DNA of 29,866 nt, from assembly GCA_934589225.1 (NCBI GenBank), contig CAKTNS010000036.1, forward strand, positions 1 to 29,866, read 5' to 3'. Positions within the stretch are counted from its first letter, which is position 1; each line of letters opens with the position of its first letter. Positions 22,492 to 29,728 of the stretch are shown here, in pieces. Under the pieces are notes generated by a model. The model had not been told where the DNA came from, made no database searches, and was given only the letters and a program-made list of their open reading frames with translations. Position numbers and translations under genes: made by a program. This DNA comes from an uncultured Oscillospiraceae bacterium. GTDB taxonomy: Bacteria > Bacillota > Clostridia > Oscillospirales > Oscillospiraceae.

Positions 22492-23031
22492 TTCATCCAT
22501 CAGGATGCAGGCCGTATACGCCAGCGTATTCGGCCCGTGGTAGTAGGGAACGCCGGCGGCGGTGCAGGCGTCGCTGACCAGCAGGCCGTAGCCTTCCATA
22601 GAGGCGCAGGCCCGGTCCGGGAAGCGGCAGGGGGCGGGGTAGGCGCAGTTGCCTTTGCCGCAGATGCGGCAGCCGCCGGTGCCCAGGCACAGGGCGGTTT
22701 TCTGCTCCCCGTGGGCCCGGTCTGCCAGTGCGTGGAAGCGGCGGTTGTGGTTTTCCTCCAGCTCCATCATGCCCTCGATGTCAAAGGAATCCTCCAGCTG
22801 GGCCACGGACTGGACCAGCACGCCCCAGGTTTTTTCCCGGATGCGGCGGGTGCAGGTGTCCAAATCCCCGCATTCCGGGGGGCAGGTCCAGTTTTTGCCG
22901 TAGGCGTGGCACTTGTCCGCGGCACACATGGCCCGGACCTCCGCATTGGGGGTCAGGGCCCGGGGGTCTACCGGGGCGACCTCTTCAAAGCCCAGCTCCT
23001 TGGCATAGGCGATCCATTCTTCCTGTGTCAT
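22486..23031 (-). CDS. DUF2284 cysteine-rich metal-binding protein
   Basis: This 181-residue soluble protein belongs to the DUF2284 (predicted metal-binding) family, whose function is not established. Many cysteines are arranged in family style: MCAADKCHAYGKNWTCPPEC near 35-54, CTRR at about 60, then CLGTGGCRICGKGNCAYPAPC and CRFPDRACASMEGYG. The C-terminal GPNTLAYTACIL is the usual ending of the family. Its start overlaps the stop of the reactivase gene by four bases (ATGA), so it is the last gene of the corrinoid operon and probably serves it, perhaps in iron-sulfur or corrinoid handling. The final codon pair and TGA come from the TTGACAA repeat, so the original stop may have been displaced. 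Confidence 0.85.
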   Translation of the reverse strand: MTQEEWIAYAKELGFEEVAPVDPRALTPNAEVRAMCAADKCHAYGKNWTCPPECGDLDTCTRRIREKTWGVLVQSVAQLEDSFDIEGMMELEENHNRRFHALADRAHGEQKTALCLGTGGCRICGKGNCAYPAPCRFPDRACASMEGYGLLVSDACTAAGVPYYHGPNTLAYTACILMDEN

Positions 23032-24488
23032 TGCTCGTCCTCCTCAAAGGTCAGGCAGTCTACATATTGGTCCTGAAATTCCGGCAGGGCCGCCAGCTCC
23101 AGAAACTCCGTTTCCCGGGCCAGTTTGGTGCCGTAGGCAAACTCCTGGGCGCTGAGGGCGCAGAGCTTGGCCCCGGCTCCCGCGGCGTTGCCGATGGGCT
23201 GGATGCGGTCCAGCAGCACCGGGGGGATCATGCCGATCTCGCAGGCCGAAGCCGGGTCTAAGTAGTTCCCGAAGGCCCCCGCCAGCAGCACCTTCTCAAT
23301 GGACTCCACAGGTTTTCCCAGATGCCGGGCCATAAGCTCGATGCCCGCCCGAATGGCGGCCTTGGCCAGCTGGACCTCCCGCACATCCTTCTGGGTCAAT
23401 ACCACATTGTCGCAGAGCCGGTAATCCCCCTGCTCCAGGCGGCCGGTCTCGTCTATGTCTCCGGTTTCCAGCAGCACCGCCACCAAATCCAGCAGGCCGG
23501 AGCCGCAAAGGCCCAGGGGCGCCTTGTCTCCGATGACATGGTATTGCACCTTTCCGTCCCGGAGGAACACATGATCCACGGCCCCCTCCGCCCCCCGCAT
23601 ACCGCAGGAGATCTTGGCTCCCTCAAAGGCAGGCCCCGCAGCGGTGGAACAGGCCAGCGCCCGGTCTTTATTGCCCAGCACCATTTCTCCGTTGGTGCCG
23701 ATGTCGATCAGCAGTGTCAGCTCCTGCCGCTTGTCAAATCGGGAGGCCACCAGGCAGCCCACCGTGTCGCCCCCCACGAAGCCCGCGATATTGGGAAGAA
23801 CCCGGACTGTGCCGGAGATGGGCAGCAGTCCCTCAGCCGGAAGCTCCCGGGCTTGCCGCTCCTTGGGCATATAGGGGGGCGTGATCAGAGGCCGGGGGTC
23901 AATGCCCAGCAACAGATGGTGCATGGCCGTATTGCCGACCACCGCCCCCCGGGTGATTTGCTCCGGGGCGATGCCCGCCTGACGGGTAACCTGCCCCGTC
24001 AGGGCATCCAGCGCCCCCAGAATGGCCCCCTGCATGTCCTTCCCGCCCCCCTCCAGCACATACTGGATGCGGGAGATCACATCTGCCCCATACTGTCCCT
24101 GGGGATTGAGGGTACTGGCCTGGGCCAGCTGGGCTCCGGTTTTCCCGGAGAGCAGATAGGCCACCACCGTGGTGGTGCCGATGTCCAGGGCCAGCACATA
24201 CTCGTCCCCTCCGTCGGGGGCGCAGTCTACGGCGATGCCCCCGGTCAGGATCTGGGCGGCGGAACGCTCCGGCAGGGTCACGGTCATATCCCTGTCCACA
24301 ATAGTCTGACAGGCCAGGACGATTGCCCCGGCCTGTGTTGTGACTTTGCATTTTCCGCAGGTCCCCTTCCCGCCGCAGGGGGCGTTGGGGGATAGTCCTG
24401 CCAGACGTTCCGCCTGAAGCAGCGTGGTACCCGGTTCCACCGGGACCGTGATCCCGGCGGGTAAAAATGTAACAGCGTACTGCTTCAT
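23028..24488 (-). CDS. Corrinoid-protein reductive activase (2Fe-2S ferredoxin plus ASKHA ATPase domain)
   Basis: The protein (RACE/RamA/RACo type) uses ATP to re-reduce inactive Co(II) corrinoid to Co(I) so that methyl transfer can restart. Of 486 residues, 1-90 form a plant-type ferredoxin with cysteines 38, 44, 47 and 60 (CGGKGTCGKC ... C). From about 96 onward is an ASKHA domain with the phosphate-binding motif LALDIGTTTVVAYL, then LLIDIGTNGEMVLG, a GLCGSGLLDL segment and LLAGAFGNYLDP. It is shorter than well-studied activases of about 600 residues because little linker lies between the two domains. The neighbours are the corrinoid protein gene 15 bases upstream and the overlapping DUF2284 gene downstream. 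AGAGGATAA precedes the ATG. Electron donor unknown; ferredoxin kept reduced alongside Rnf is a possible source. Confidence 0.92.
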   Translation of the reverse strand: MKQYAVTFLPAGITVPVEPGTTLLQAERLAGLSPNAPCGGKGTCGKCKVTTQAGAIVLACQTIVDRDMTVTLPERSAAQILTGGIAVDCAPDGGDEYVLALDIGTTTVVAYLLSGKTGAQLAQASTLNPQGQYGADVISRIQYVLEGGGKDMQGAILGALDALTGQVTRQAGIAPEQITRGAVVGNTAMHHLLLGIDPRPLITPPYMPKERQARELPAEGLLPISGTVRVLPNIAGFVGGDTVGCLVASRFDKRQELTLLIDIGTNGEMVLGNKDRALACSTAAGPAFEGAKISCGMRGAEGAVDHVFLRDGKVQYHVIGDKAPLGLCGSGLLDLVAVLLETGDIDETGRLEQGDYRLCDNVVLTQKDVREVQLAKAAIRAGIELMARHLGKPVESIEKVLLAGAFGNYLDPASACEIGMIPPVLLDRIQPIGNAAGAGAKLCALSAQEFAYGTKLARETEFLELAALPEFQDQYVDCLTFEEDEQ

Positions 24489-24503
24489 AAGCGTTATCCT
24501 CTT

Positions 24504-25133
24504 TTAGGCGGCCAGTTCCTTGGCCTTCTTGGCGGCGGAAGCGGCATCAGGCGTGTAAGCGTCGGCACCGATCTTGTCCGCGAACTCCTGGGTGATGGGG
24601 GCGCCGCCTACCATGACCTTGACCTGGGAACGCCAGGGAGCGGCATTCAAGGCCGCCACGGTCTCCTGCAGGGCAGGCATGGTGGTGGTCAGCAGCGCGG
24701 AGCAGGCCACGATCTTGGTGCCGGGGTTCTCCTCGTAAGCGGTCAGGAACTTCTCAACGGGCACGTCCACGCCCAGGTCAATGACTTCGAAACCGGCGGA
24801 CTCGATCATCATGGCCACCAGGTTCTTGCCGATGTCGTGGAGGTCACCGGCCACGGTGCCGATAATGACCTTGCCCAGAGCGCCGGCGGCACCGGAAGCC
24901 AGATGGGGCTTCAGGACCTCTACGCCCTTCTTCATGGCCTTGGCGGCAATCAGCATTTCGGGCACGAAGATGGTGCCGTTCTTGAAGTTTTCGCCCACCA
25001 CGTCCATGGCGGAAATCATGGTATCCAGGATCTTGGAGGCTTCGACGCCCTCGTCCAGGGTCTCCTGCACAGCGGCGGGAACCAGCTTTGCCTTGCCGCG
25101 AACGACCAGATCATGTACATTTTCGATACTCAT
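24504..25133 (-). CDS. Methyltransferase corrinoid-binding protein (MtbC/MtmC-like)
   Basis: This 209-residue cytoplasmic protein carries a cobalamin cofactor as methyl carrier between two methyltransferases. Residues 1-85 are the helical cap domain (B12-binding 2), with the FVPEMLIAAKAMKKG segment at 56-70. From 88 on is the Rossmann-type B12 domain with the cobalt-ligand motif GDLHDIG (96-102, His99), the S-x-L-type motif CSALLTTTMP, and VMVGGAPITQEFADKIGADAY. All diagnostic residues are present. AAAAAGGGGAAAA lies before the ATG as a weak ribosome binding site. It stands between the THF-methyltransferase and reactivase genes, the usual order of a methyl-corrinoid operon. Confidence 0.95.
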   Translation of the reverse strand: MSIENVHDLVVRGKAKLVPAAVQETLDEGVEASKILDTMISAMDVVGENFKNGTIFVPEMLIAAKAMKKGVEVLKPHLASGAAGALGKVIIGTVAGDLHDIGKNLVAMMIESAGFEVIDLGVDVPVEKFLTAYEENPGTKIVACSALLTTTMPALQETVAALNAAPWRSQVKVMVGGAPITQEFADKIGADAYTPDAASAAKKAKELAA

Positions 25134-25213
25134 AGTAATTTTCCCCTTTTTAATTTAAGATTTTTATGGTACAAACCCTGCCGATTGCCGCCGGCAGGCT
25201 CCGACTTTTGTTT

Positions 25214-26023
25214 TTACTGCTTCACGGGGCCAAAGAGGCCTTCCCGGTAAGCGCCGATATACTCCATGCAGTAGTCATCCAGACCCAGCAACGCTTCCGT
25301 GGCGAAGATCACACCCATCATATCCCGGTTGGTGGGGTCGAGAATGGCGGAGTCCAGACCGGCATTCATGGCCAGCACCGTAAAGCCCAGGTTCACCATC
25401 TTCCGCACCGGCAGGTTAAAGGAGATGTTGGACACGGCGGCGGTGATGTGAATGGTGGGATACTTCTCCCGGACGGTGGAAATGACCTCCACGTTGGTCT
25501 CAATGCCGTTTTCGGAGGTGCAGAGCATTTCTACCAGGGGGTCAATATGGATGCGGTTGGGGGCGATGCCATATTCCTTGGCCTTGGCCATGATCTTGTC
25601 AAAGACCCGCAGCCGGTCTGCGGCGTTCTTAGGGATGCCGGTGTCGTCAGACAGCAGGGCGATGACCTGCCAGCCCTTGTTCTCCGCCAGAATGGGGAAG
25701 ATCTTGTCGATCTTGTCACCCTCGCCGGAAACGGAGTTGATGAGCCCGGGCTTGTTGCAGAACTTATAGGCCTGAGTCAGCACGTCGGCGCTGGGGCTGT
25801 CCACGGCGATGGGCAGATCGGTGACGGACTGGATGCAGTCGATCATCCAGTGCAGGGTCTCGACCTCCTCCGCCTCCGGAACGGACGCGCAGCAATCAAT
25901 AAACGTCGCACCGGCGTTGGCCTGAGCAATGGCACGGGCCTTGATAAACTCCGCATCCCGCTCGGCAATGGCCTTTGCCACAACGGGAATGGAGCCGTTG
26001 ATTTTTTCACCAATAATGATCAT
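25214..26023 (-). CDS. Methyltetrahydrofolate:corrinoid methyltransferase (MtgA/AcsE-like)
   Basis: The enzyme transfers a methyl group between methyl-corrinoid protein and tetrahydrofolate in the cytoplasm. The 269-residue TIM barrel is of the pterin-binding (dihydropteroate-synthase-like) family. It shows IIIGEKINGS at the start, FIDCCAS near 44, LPIAVDSPS near 73, GLINSVSGE near 93, and the ITAAVSNISFNLPVRK segment near 195-210. The ATG at 26023 follows AGGAGGAG at eight bases; a GTG nine bases further up would be too close to that site. It is the first gene of the operon, with a promoter at 26133-26161. No MttB, MtgB or uroporphyrinogen-decarboxylase-like partner is present, so the methyl donor is unknown. 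Confidence 0.93.
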   Translation of the reverse strand: MIIIGEKINGSIPVVAKAIAERDAEFIKARAIAQANAGATFIDCCASVPEAEEVETLHWMIDCIQSVTDLPIAVDSPSADVLTQAYKFCNKPGLINSVSGEGDKIDKIFPILAENKGWQVIALLSDDTGIPKNAADRLRVFDKIMAKAKEYGIAPNRIHIDPLVEMLCTSENGIETNVEVISTVREKYPTIHITAAVSNISFNLPVRKMVNLGFTVLAMNAGLDSAILDPTNRDMMGVIFATEALLGLDDYCMEYIGAYREGLFGPVKQ

Positions 26024-26113
26024 GGGAAACACTCCTCCTGTAATTATTTCTGTTCAATGAGCCTTGCACAACAGCATCCGCAAAAATGCGTTATAGGGAA
26101 TCTGTTCATTTTT

Positions 26114-26128
26114 GTGGAATGCTTCCAC
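26114..26128. promoter_or_regulatory. Inverted repeat at the start of the corrinoid operon transcript
   Basis: GTGGAATGCTTCCAC has perfect 6-bp arms and lies five bases downstream of the predicted -10 box of the corrinoid operon, covering the likely transcription start. It is a candidate site for the divergent PucR-type regulator. Confidence 0.45.
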
Positions 26129-26132
26129 TTAA

Positions 26133-26161
26133 ATCCTATCAAAACCGGGCTTGTTTGTCAA
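26133..26161 (-). promoter_or_regulatory. Promoter of the methyl-corrinoid operon
   Basis: On the minus strand a perfect -35 TTGACA (26156-26161), a 17-base spacer and TAGGAT (26133-26138), about 110 bases before the start codon. The long leader also contains a small CGCA/TGCG hairpin. The poor -10 suggests activator dependence. Confidence 0.55.
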
Positions 26162-26211
26162 TTCTCCTGAAATCTCTTTTTGTATTTTCCTCATTTCTTC
26201 CATCTGAGCCC

Positions 26212-26240
26212 TTTACATTCCTTAATTTTGCGGATATAAT
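26212..26240 (+). promoter_or_regulatory. Promoter of the PucR-type regulator
   Basis: TTTACA (26212-26217), a 17-base spacer and a perfect TATAAT (26235-26240), 40 bases before the start codon. Confidence 0.65.
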
Positions 26241-26280
26241 TCCCTTGTATTGAAGGACGCTTTGCAAGGAGGACGGTTTA

Positions 26281-27881
26281 TGGCAGGAAAATACACATTG
26301 GCCCATATGAATCCCAGCATCGCCATGGTGGCCCAGGGCTTTCCCGGGGGGCTGGTGCAGGATTCCGGCAGCGGCATCTCCTATGATGACGTGCAGGTTT
26401 ACCGCACCCAGGAGCCCATGCAGCCCCGGACTCTTTACCTGGTCAGGGGGGCGGATGCCCAAAGCTTTCCCGGAGACCGGTTTGCCAGTGTCTGCCGCTG
26501 CCCCATTGAAGGCCAGACAGACCGGATCACCGTGCCGGAGCTGACCGACGGGCAGGTGCTGGACCGGGCGCTCACCGTTTTCTCCCACTACCGGAAGCAG
26601 GAGCAGCAGCTGGACGAGCTGGTATTCGGGGGCTGCACGCTCCAGCAGTTGTGCGAGGCCGGGGCCGCGCTGCTGGAAAACCCCGTGTACATCCACGACG
26701 ACTGGTTTATGATGCTGGCCCAGTCCAGCCAGGCAGAATCGCTGGTGACCCCGGAGTACACCACCGCCTCCCAGCGGGGCTTTCTGCCCCGGGCCATCAT
26801 CGAGGACCTGCAATTTGACTCCGACTACCTGGAGACCTACACCACCCACGACGTGCAGCGCTGGCACAACCCCAACCGCCCCTCGGACTGCCTGTATGTA
26901 AACCTGTGGGACGGGGGCATCTACCGGGGACGGCTGCTGGTGGTGGAGGCCAATCACCCCAGCCGCCCTTCGGACTACCGGCTGGCGGAGATCCTGGGCC
27001 AGCGGGCCCTGACCTGCCTGCACACCCTGTCGGATTCCGCCAATTCCGCCTACCGCAGCATGGACGACGTGATCTGGGAAATGCTCTCCGGTCAGCCGGA
27101 CTCCGCCAGGCTCCGCCGATTCTTAGACCAGCTGGGCTGGGAGGCGGATGACCCCTATGTGTGCCTGAACATCGCCCCCCAGGAGGAGAACATTTCCAGC
27201 ATTCAGGAGCACTCCCTCCACAGTGACCTGTTCCGTTATTTTCCCAACAGCTATGTGCTCCTGCGGGAGCACCGGCAGATCGTGGTGCTCAATATGCGGC
27301 AGCAGGTCATCCCCTACACCCTGCTGCGGCACACCTTAGCCCCGCTGTGCCGGGACCATCTGCTCTACGCCGGTATCTCCGCCCCGGTCCCCCACATCCG
27401 GGACCTGCACTCGGCCTATCTCCAGTGCCAGATCGCCCTGGAAAGCTGCTTCCGCCACCGGGGGGACCGGTGGATCCGGCTGTTTTCCGGCTGCGCCCTG
27501 GGGCACATCGTGGAGAGCTACCGGTCGGAGCTCCCCCTGGAATACACCCTCTCCCCCGCCCTGATCCTTCTGCGGGACCACGACAAGCTCCACGGCACCC
27601 CCTACTTTGAGACCCTCCGGGCATACCTGCTGTGTGAGCGGGACATTCCCAGAACCTCCGCCATGCTGATCATCCACCGAAGCACCCTGCTGTACCGGCT
27701 GAAAAAAATACACAGCCTGGTAAACCTTAATCTGGATGATGCCAATCAGCGGGTGTATCTTTTGCTGTCGCTGTGGGTGCTGGACCGGGGCATTCCGGAG
27801 CCCCCGGAAAAGGACGGTGACGAAAAAGCCCGGGAACCATTGCTTTCAGCGGAAAACTATGATATGATGCATTTAGATTGA
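26281..27881 (+). CDS. PucR-type transcriptional regulator
   Basis: This 533-residue cytoplasmic regulator has a C-terminal PucR-type helix-turn-helix (about 447-485: LLCERDIPRTSAMLIIHRST then LLYRLKKIHSL). The HTH is preceded by a GGDEF-like fold region around 270-420 that is common in this family and lacks cyclase motifs. The N-terminal 250 residues probably form a ligand-sensing part, including a GAF-like stretch around YIHDDWFMMLAQS. AAGGAGG seven bases upstream fixes the ATG at 26281; a TTG at 26250 is rejected. It is transcribed divergently from the methyl-corrinoid operon across 257 bp containing two promoters and an inverted repeat, so control of that operon is the simplest reading. 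The effector is unknown and could be the methylated substrate. Confidence 0.87.
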
Positions 27882-27913
27882 TCCCATATCATATTGATAG
27901 GAGGAGACTCTTC

Positions 27914-28828
27914 TTGAAAAAAACTACTCTCGTTATCATGGCAGCCGGTATCGGCAGTCGGTTTGGTGGCGGCATCAAGCAGCTGGCCAGCGTTGACGGC
28001 TCCGGGCACATCATTATGGACTACTCCATTCACGATGCCATTGCCGCGGGCTTCAATAAGATCGTATTCATCATCCGCAAAGACATTGAAAAGGACTTCC
28101 GGGAGGTCATCGGCAACCGCATCGAGGCGGTCTGCGCCCAAAAGGGCGTGGAGGTGGGCTACTGCTTCCAGTCCCTGACGGAAATTCCCGGCTCCCTTCC
28201 CGAGGGCCGCACCAAGCCCTGGGGCACCGGCCAGGCAGTGCTGGCCGCCAAGGAGCTGATCGACGGCCCCTTCGCCGTCATCAATGCCGACGACTACTAC
28301 GGCAAAAGCGTCTATACCTCCATCCACGATTACCTCTGCCAGGACCACCCGGACAATGCCTTCTGCATGGCAGGCTTCATTCTCAAAAACACCCTGTCCG
28401 AGAACGGCGGTGTCACCCGGGGCCTGTGCCAGGTGGATGACCAAGGCTTCCTGACGGATGTGGTGGAAACCAAAAACATCCAGCCCTGTGAAACCGGCGC
28501 CCAGGCCGACGGCAGGCCCGTTGACCCCAACGGCTACGTCTCCATGAACATGTGGGGCCTGTCCCCCGCCTTCCTGGGCACCCTGGAAGAGCATTTTAAA
28601 ACCTTCTTCCAGACCGATGTCCCTCAGAACCCCCTGAAGGCCGAGTACCTGCTGCCCATCCTCATCGGCCAGCTTCTGCAGCAAAAAGCCGTCACCGTCC
28701 AGGTCCTCCCCACCCAGGACAAATGGTTCGGCGTCACCTACGCCGCCGACAAGGCCGCCGTCACCGAGAGCTTCGAAAAGCTTCTGTCCGACGGCGTGTA
28801 CCGGGCGGATCTGTATAGCGACCTGTAA
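27914..28828 (+). CDS. Sugar-1-phosphate nucleotidyltransferase family protein
   Basis: This 304-residue protein has the nucleotidyltransferase fold that activates a sugar or other phosphorylated compound with an NTP. The signature AAGIGSRFGGGIKQ lies at residues 10-23 and the metal-binding VINADDYYG at about 122-130, with GYVSMNMWGLSPAFL further on. Some members act on choline-phosphate-like or other non-sugar substrates, so the substrate is open. AGGAGGAGA before a TTG at 27914 gives the best start (product LKKTTLVIM...). The ATC/ATG-like frame further upstream overlaps that site and is rejected. The gene is 32 bases after the PucR-type gene on the same strand and may be co-transcribed. A strong terminator follows. 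Confidence 0.87.
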   Translation: MKKTTLVIMAAGIGSRFGGGIKQLASVDGSGHIIMDYSIHDAIAAGFNKIVFIIRKDIEKDFREVIGNRIEAVCAQKGVEVGYCFQSLTEIPGSLPEGRTKPWGTGQAVLAAKELIDGPFAVINADDYYGKSVYTSIHDYLCQDHPDNAFCMAGFILKNTLSENGGVTRGLCQVDDQGFLTDVVETKNIQPCETGAQADGRPVDPNGYVSMNMWGLSPAFLGTLEEHFKTFFQTDVPQNPLKAEYLLPILIGQLLQQKAVTVQVLPTQDKWFGVTYAADKAAVTESFEKLLSDGVYRADLYSDL

Positions 28829-28835
28829 ACAAAAT

Positions 28836-28874
28836 CCGGCCCGCTCCTGATTTGGGAGCGGGCCGGTGATTTTT
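28836..28874. terminator. Bidirectional intrinsic terminator
   Basis: Perfect 12-bp arms CCGGCCCGCTCC/GGAGCGGGCCGG with a 7-base loop, then TGATTTTTA on the plus strand. On the minus strand the hairpin is followed by ATTTTGTTT, so it can also serve the converging rubredoxin remnant. Confidence 0.9.
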
Positions 28875-28941
28875 ATTCCGCAGGATAGAACTCGTCTTTC
28901 CCCAGGCCGCAGACCGGGCAGACCGTCCATTTGTGATGCCC
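28873..28941 (-). pseudogene. Rubredoxin C-terminal remnant
   Basis: On the minus strand a frame ending at TAA (28873-28875) reads HHKWTVCPVCGLGKDEFYPA and a final Glu. CPVCGxGKDEF is the second iron-binding knuckle and C-terminus of rubredoxin or of a rubredoxin domain. The first CxxCG knuckle and a start with a ribosome binding site are missing; the frame stays open to about 29004 with no rubredoxin-like residues. The gene was probably cut by insertion of the repeats that follow. It is too short for a standard ORF search. Alternatively it is the end of a larger protein with a rubredoxin tail. Confidence 0.6.
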
Positions 28942-29132
28942 AAATAGTCCACCGGGAAACAAAGAATACACCGTTCTCACAGATTTTATATTTCCGGCGG
29001 TCAATTACTAGGCGTATCCTGCTCCCACATTGAACTGCCCGTTTTTATAAGCGGGATAGTGCCGAAAAAAGATTGCGGGAATGCTTTCGGCGGTGCGTTG
29101 GGGCCTGACGATTGCCGCCGTTGCATTGGGTG

Positions 29133-29345
29133 TACCATTCACCCGCACAGGTTATATTCGGAACGTGGCGGGCGGCAGATTGCCGCCCCTACGACAATGT
29201 ACAACAATTTCGAATTTTTCAAAACGCAAAACGTGGATAGACACGTTAAATACACGGTATTTGTAACAAATGTATTGTAGGGGCGGCTATTAGCCGCCCG
29301 CCACGTTGGGTGTTTAACCTGTGGGGGTGAATGGTATACCTTATT
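29133..29345. repeat. Large palindromic repeat with GGCGGGCGGC arms
   Basis: The left arm has CCATTCACCCGCACAGGTTA, GAACGTGGCGGGCGGCAG and TTGCCGCCCCTACG. The right arm (29276-29343) is its inverse, with GTAGGGGCGGCTATTAGCCG and CTGTGGGGGTGAATGGTATA. The 80-bp AT-rich centre is shared with the direct repeat near 29571-29720. The stretch 28942-29728 holds no supported gene. Confidence 0.75.
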
Positions 29346-29570
29346 ATACAGTACACCCCACTGTAGCGGCGGCAATCTGCCGCCATTGGCCGTAAGGCCA
29401 CTCGTTGGACGTTCGAATCCATAGCATCCAACGGTGCCAGCCCCTCGCCGGGGCTGGATGGTGGTGCTCCGCGCAGCGAATCAAAAATAAATGATTGCCG
29501 GGGGCAATCACACATTAATTTCATCGTTGGGTCAACGCCGCTACATTTGTACCGTATATCGGGTGATGCC

Positions 29571-29720
29571 ATTCAACCCCACAGGTTGTAATTGGTAGGT
29601 GGCGGGCGGCAGATTGCCGCCCCTACGGCAACGTACCACGTTTACCACATTTTTTAAGCGTTAACCGATGATAGATACGTCAAAAATTCGGTAATACGAA
29701 ACAAATGTATCGTAGTAGCA
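29571..29720 (+). repeat. Diverged direct copy of the left arm and centre of the 29133 palindrome
   Basis: Shares CATTCAACCCCACAGGTTGT, GGTGGCGGGCGGCAGATTGC and CGCCCCTACG with 29137-29195, and then a diverged AT-rich tail ending AACAAATGTAT as at 29262-29275. The right inverted arm is absent; the transposase remnant follows instead. Confidence 0.6.
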
Positions 29721-29728
29721 CATACCAC

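Noticed and set aside
22462..23261. Plus-strand frames opposite DUF2284
   Set aside because: Antisense shadow; the minus strand has the family cysteine pattern.
29400..29435. GTTCGAATCC resembling a tRNA T-loop
   Set aside because: No matching T-stem, acceptor stem or anticodon arm can be paired around it.
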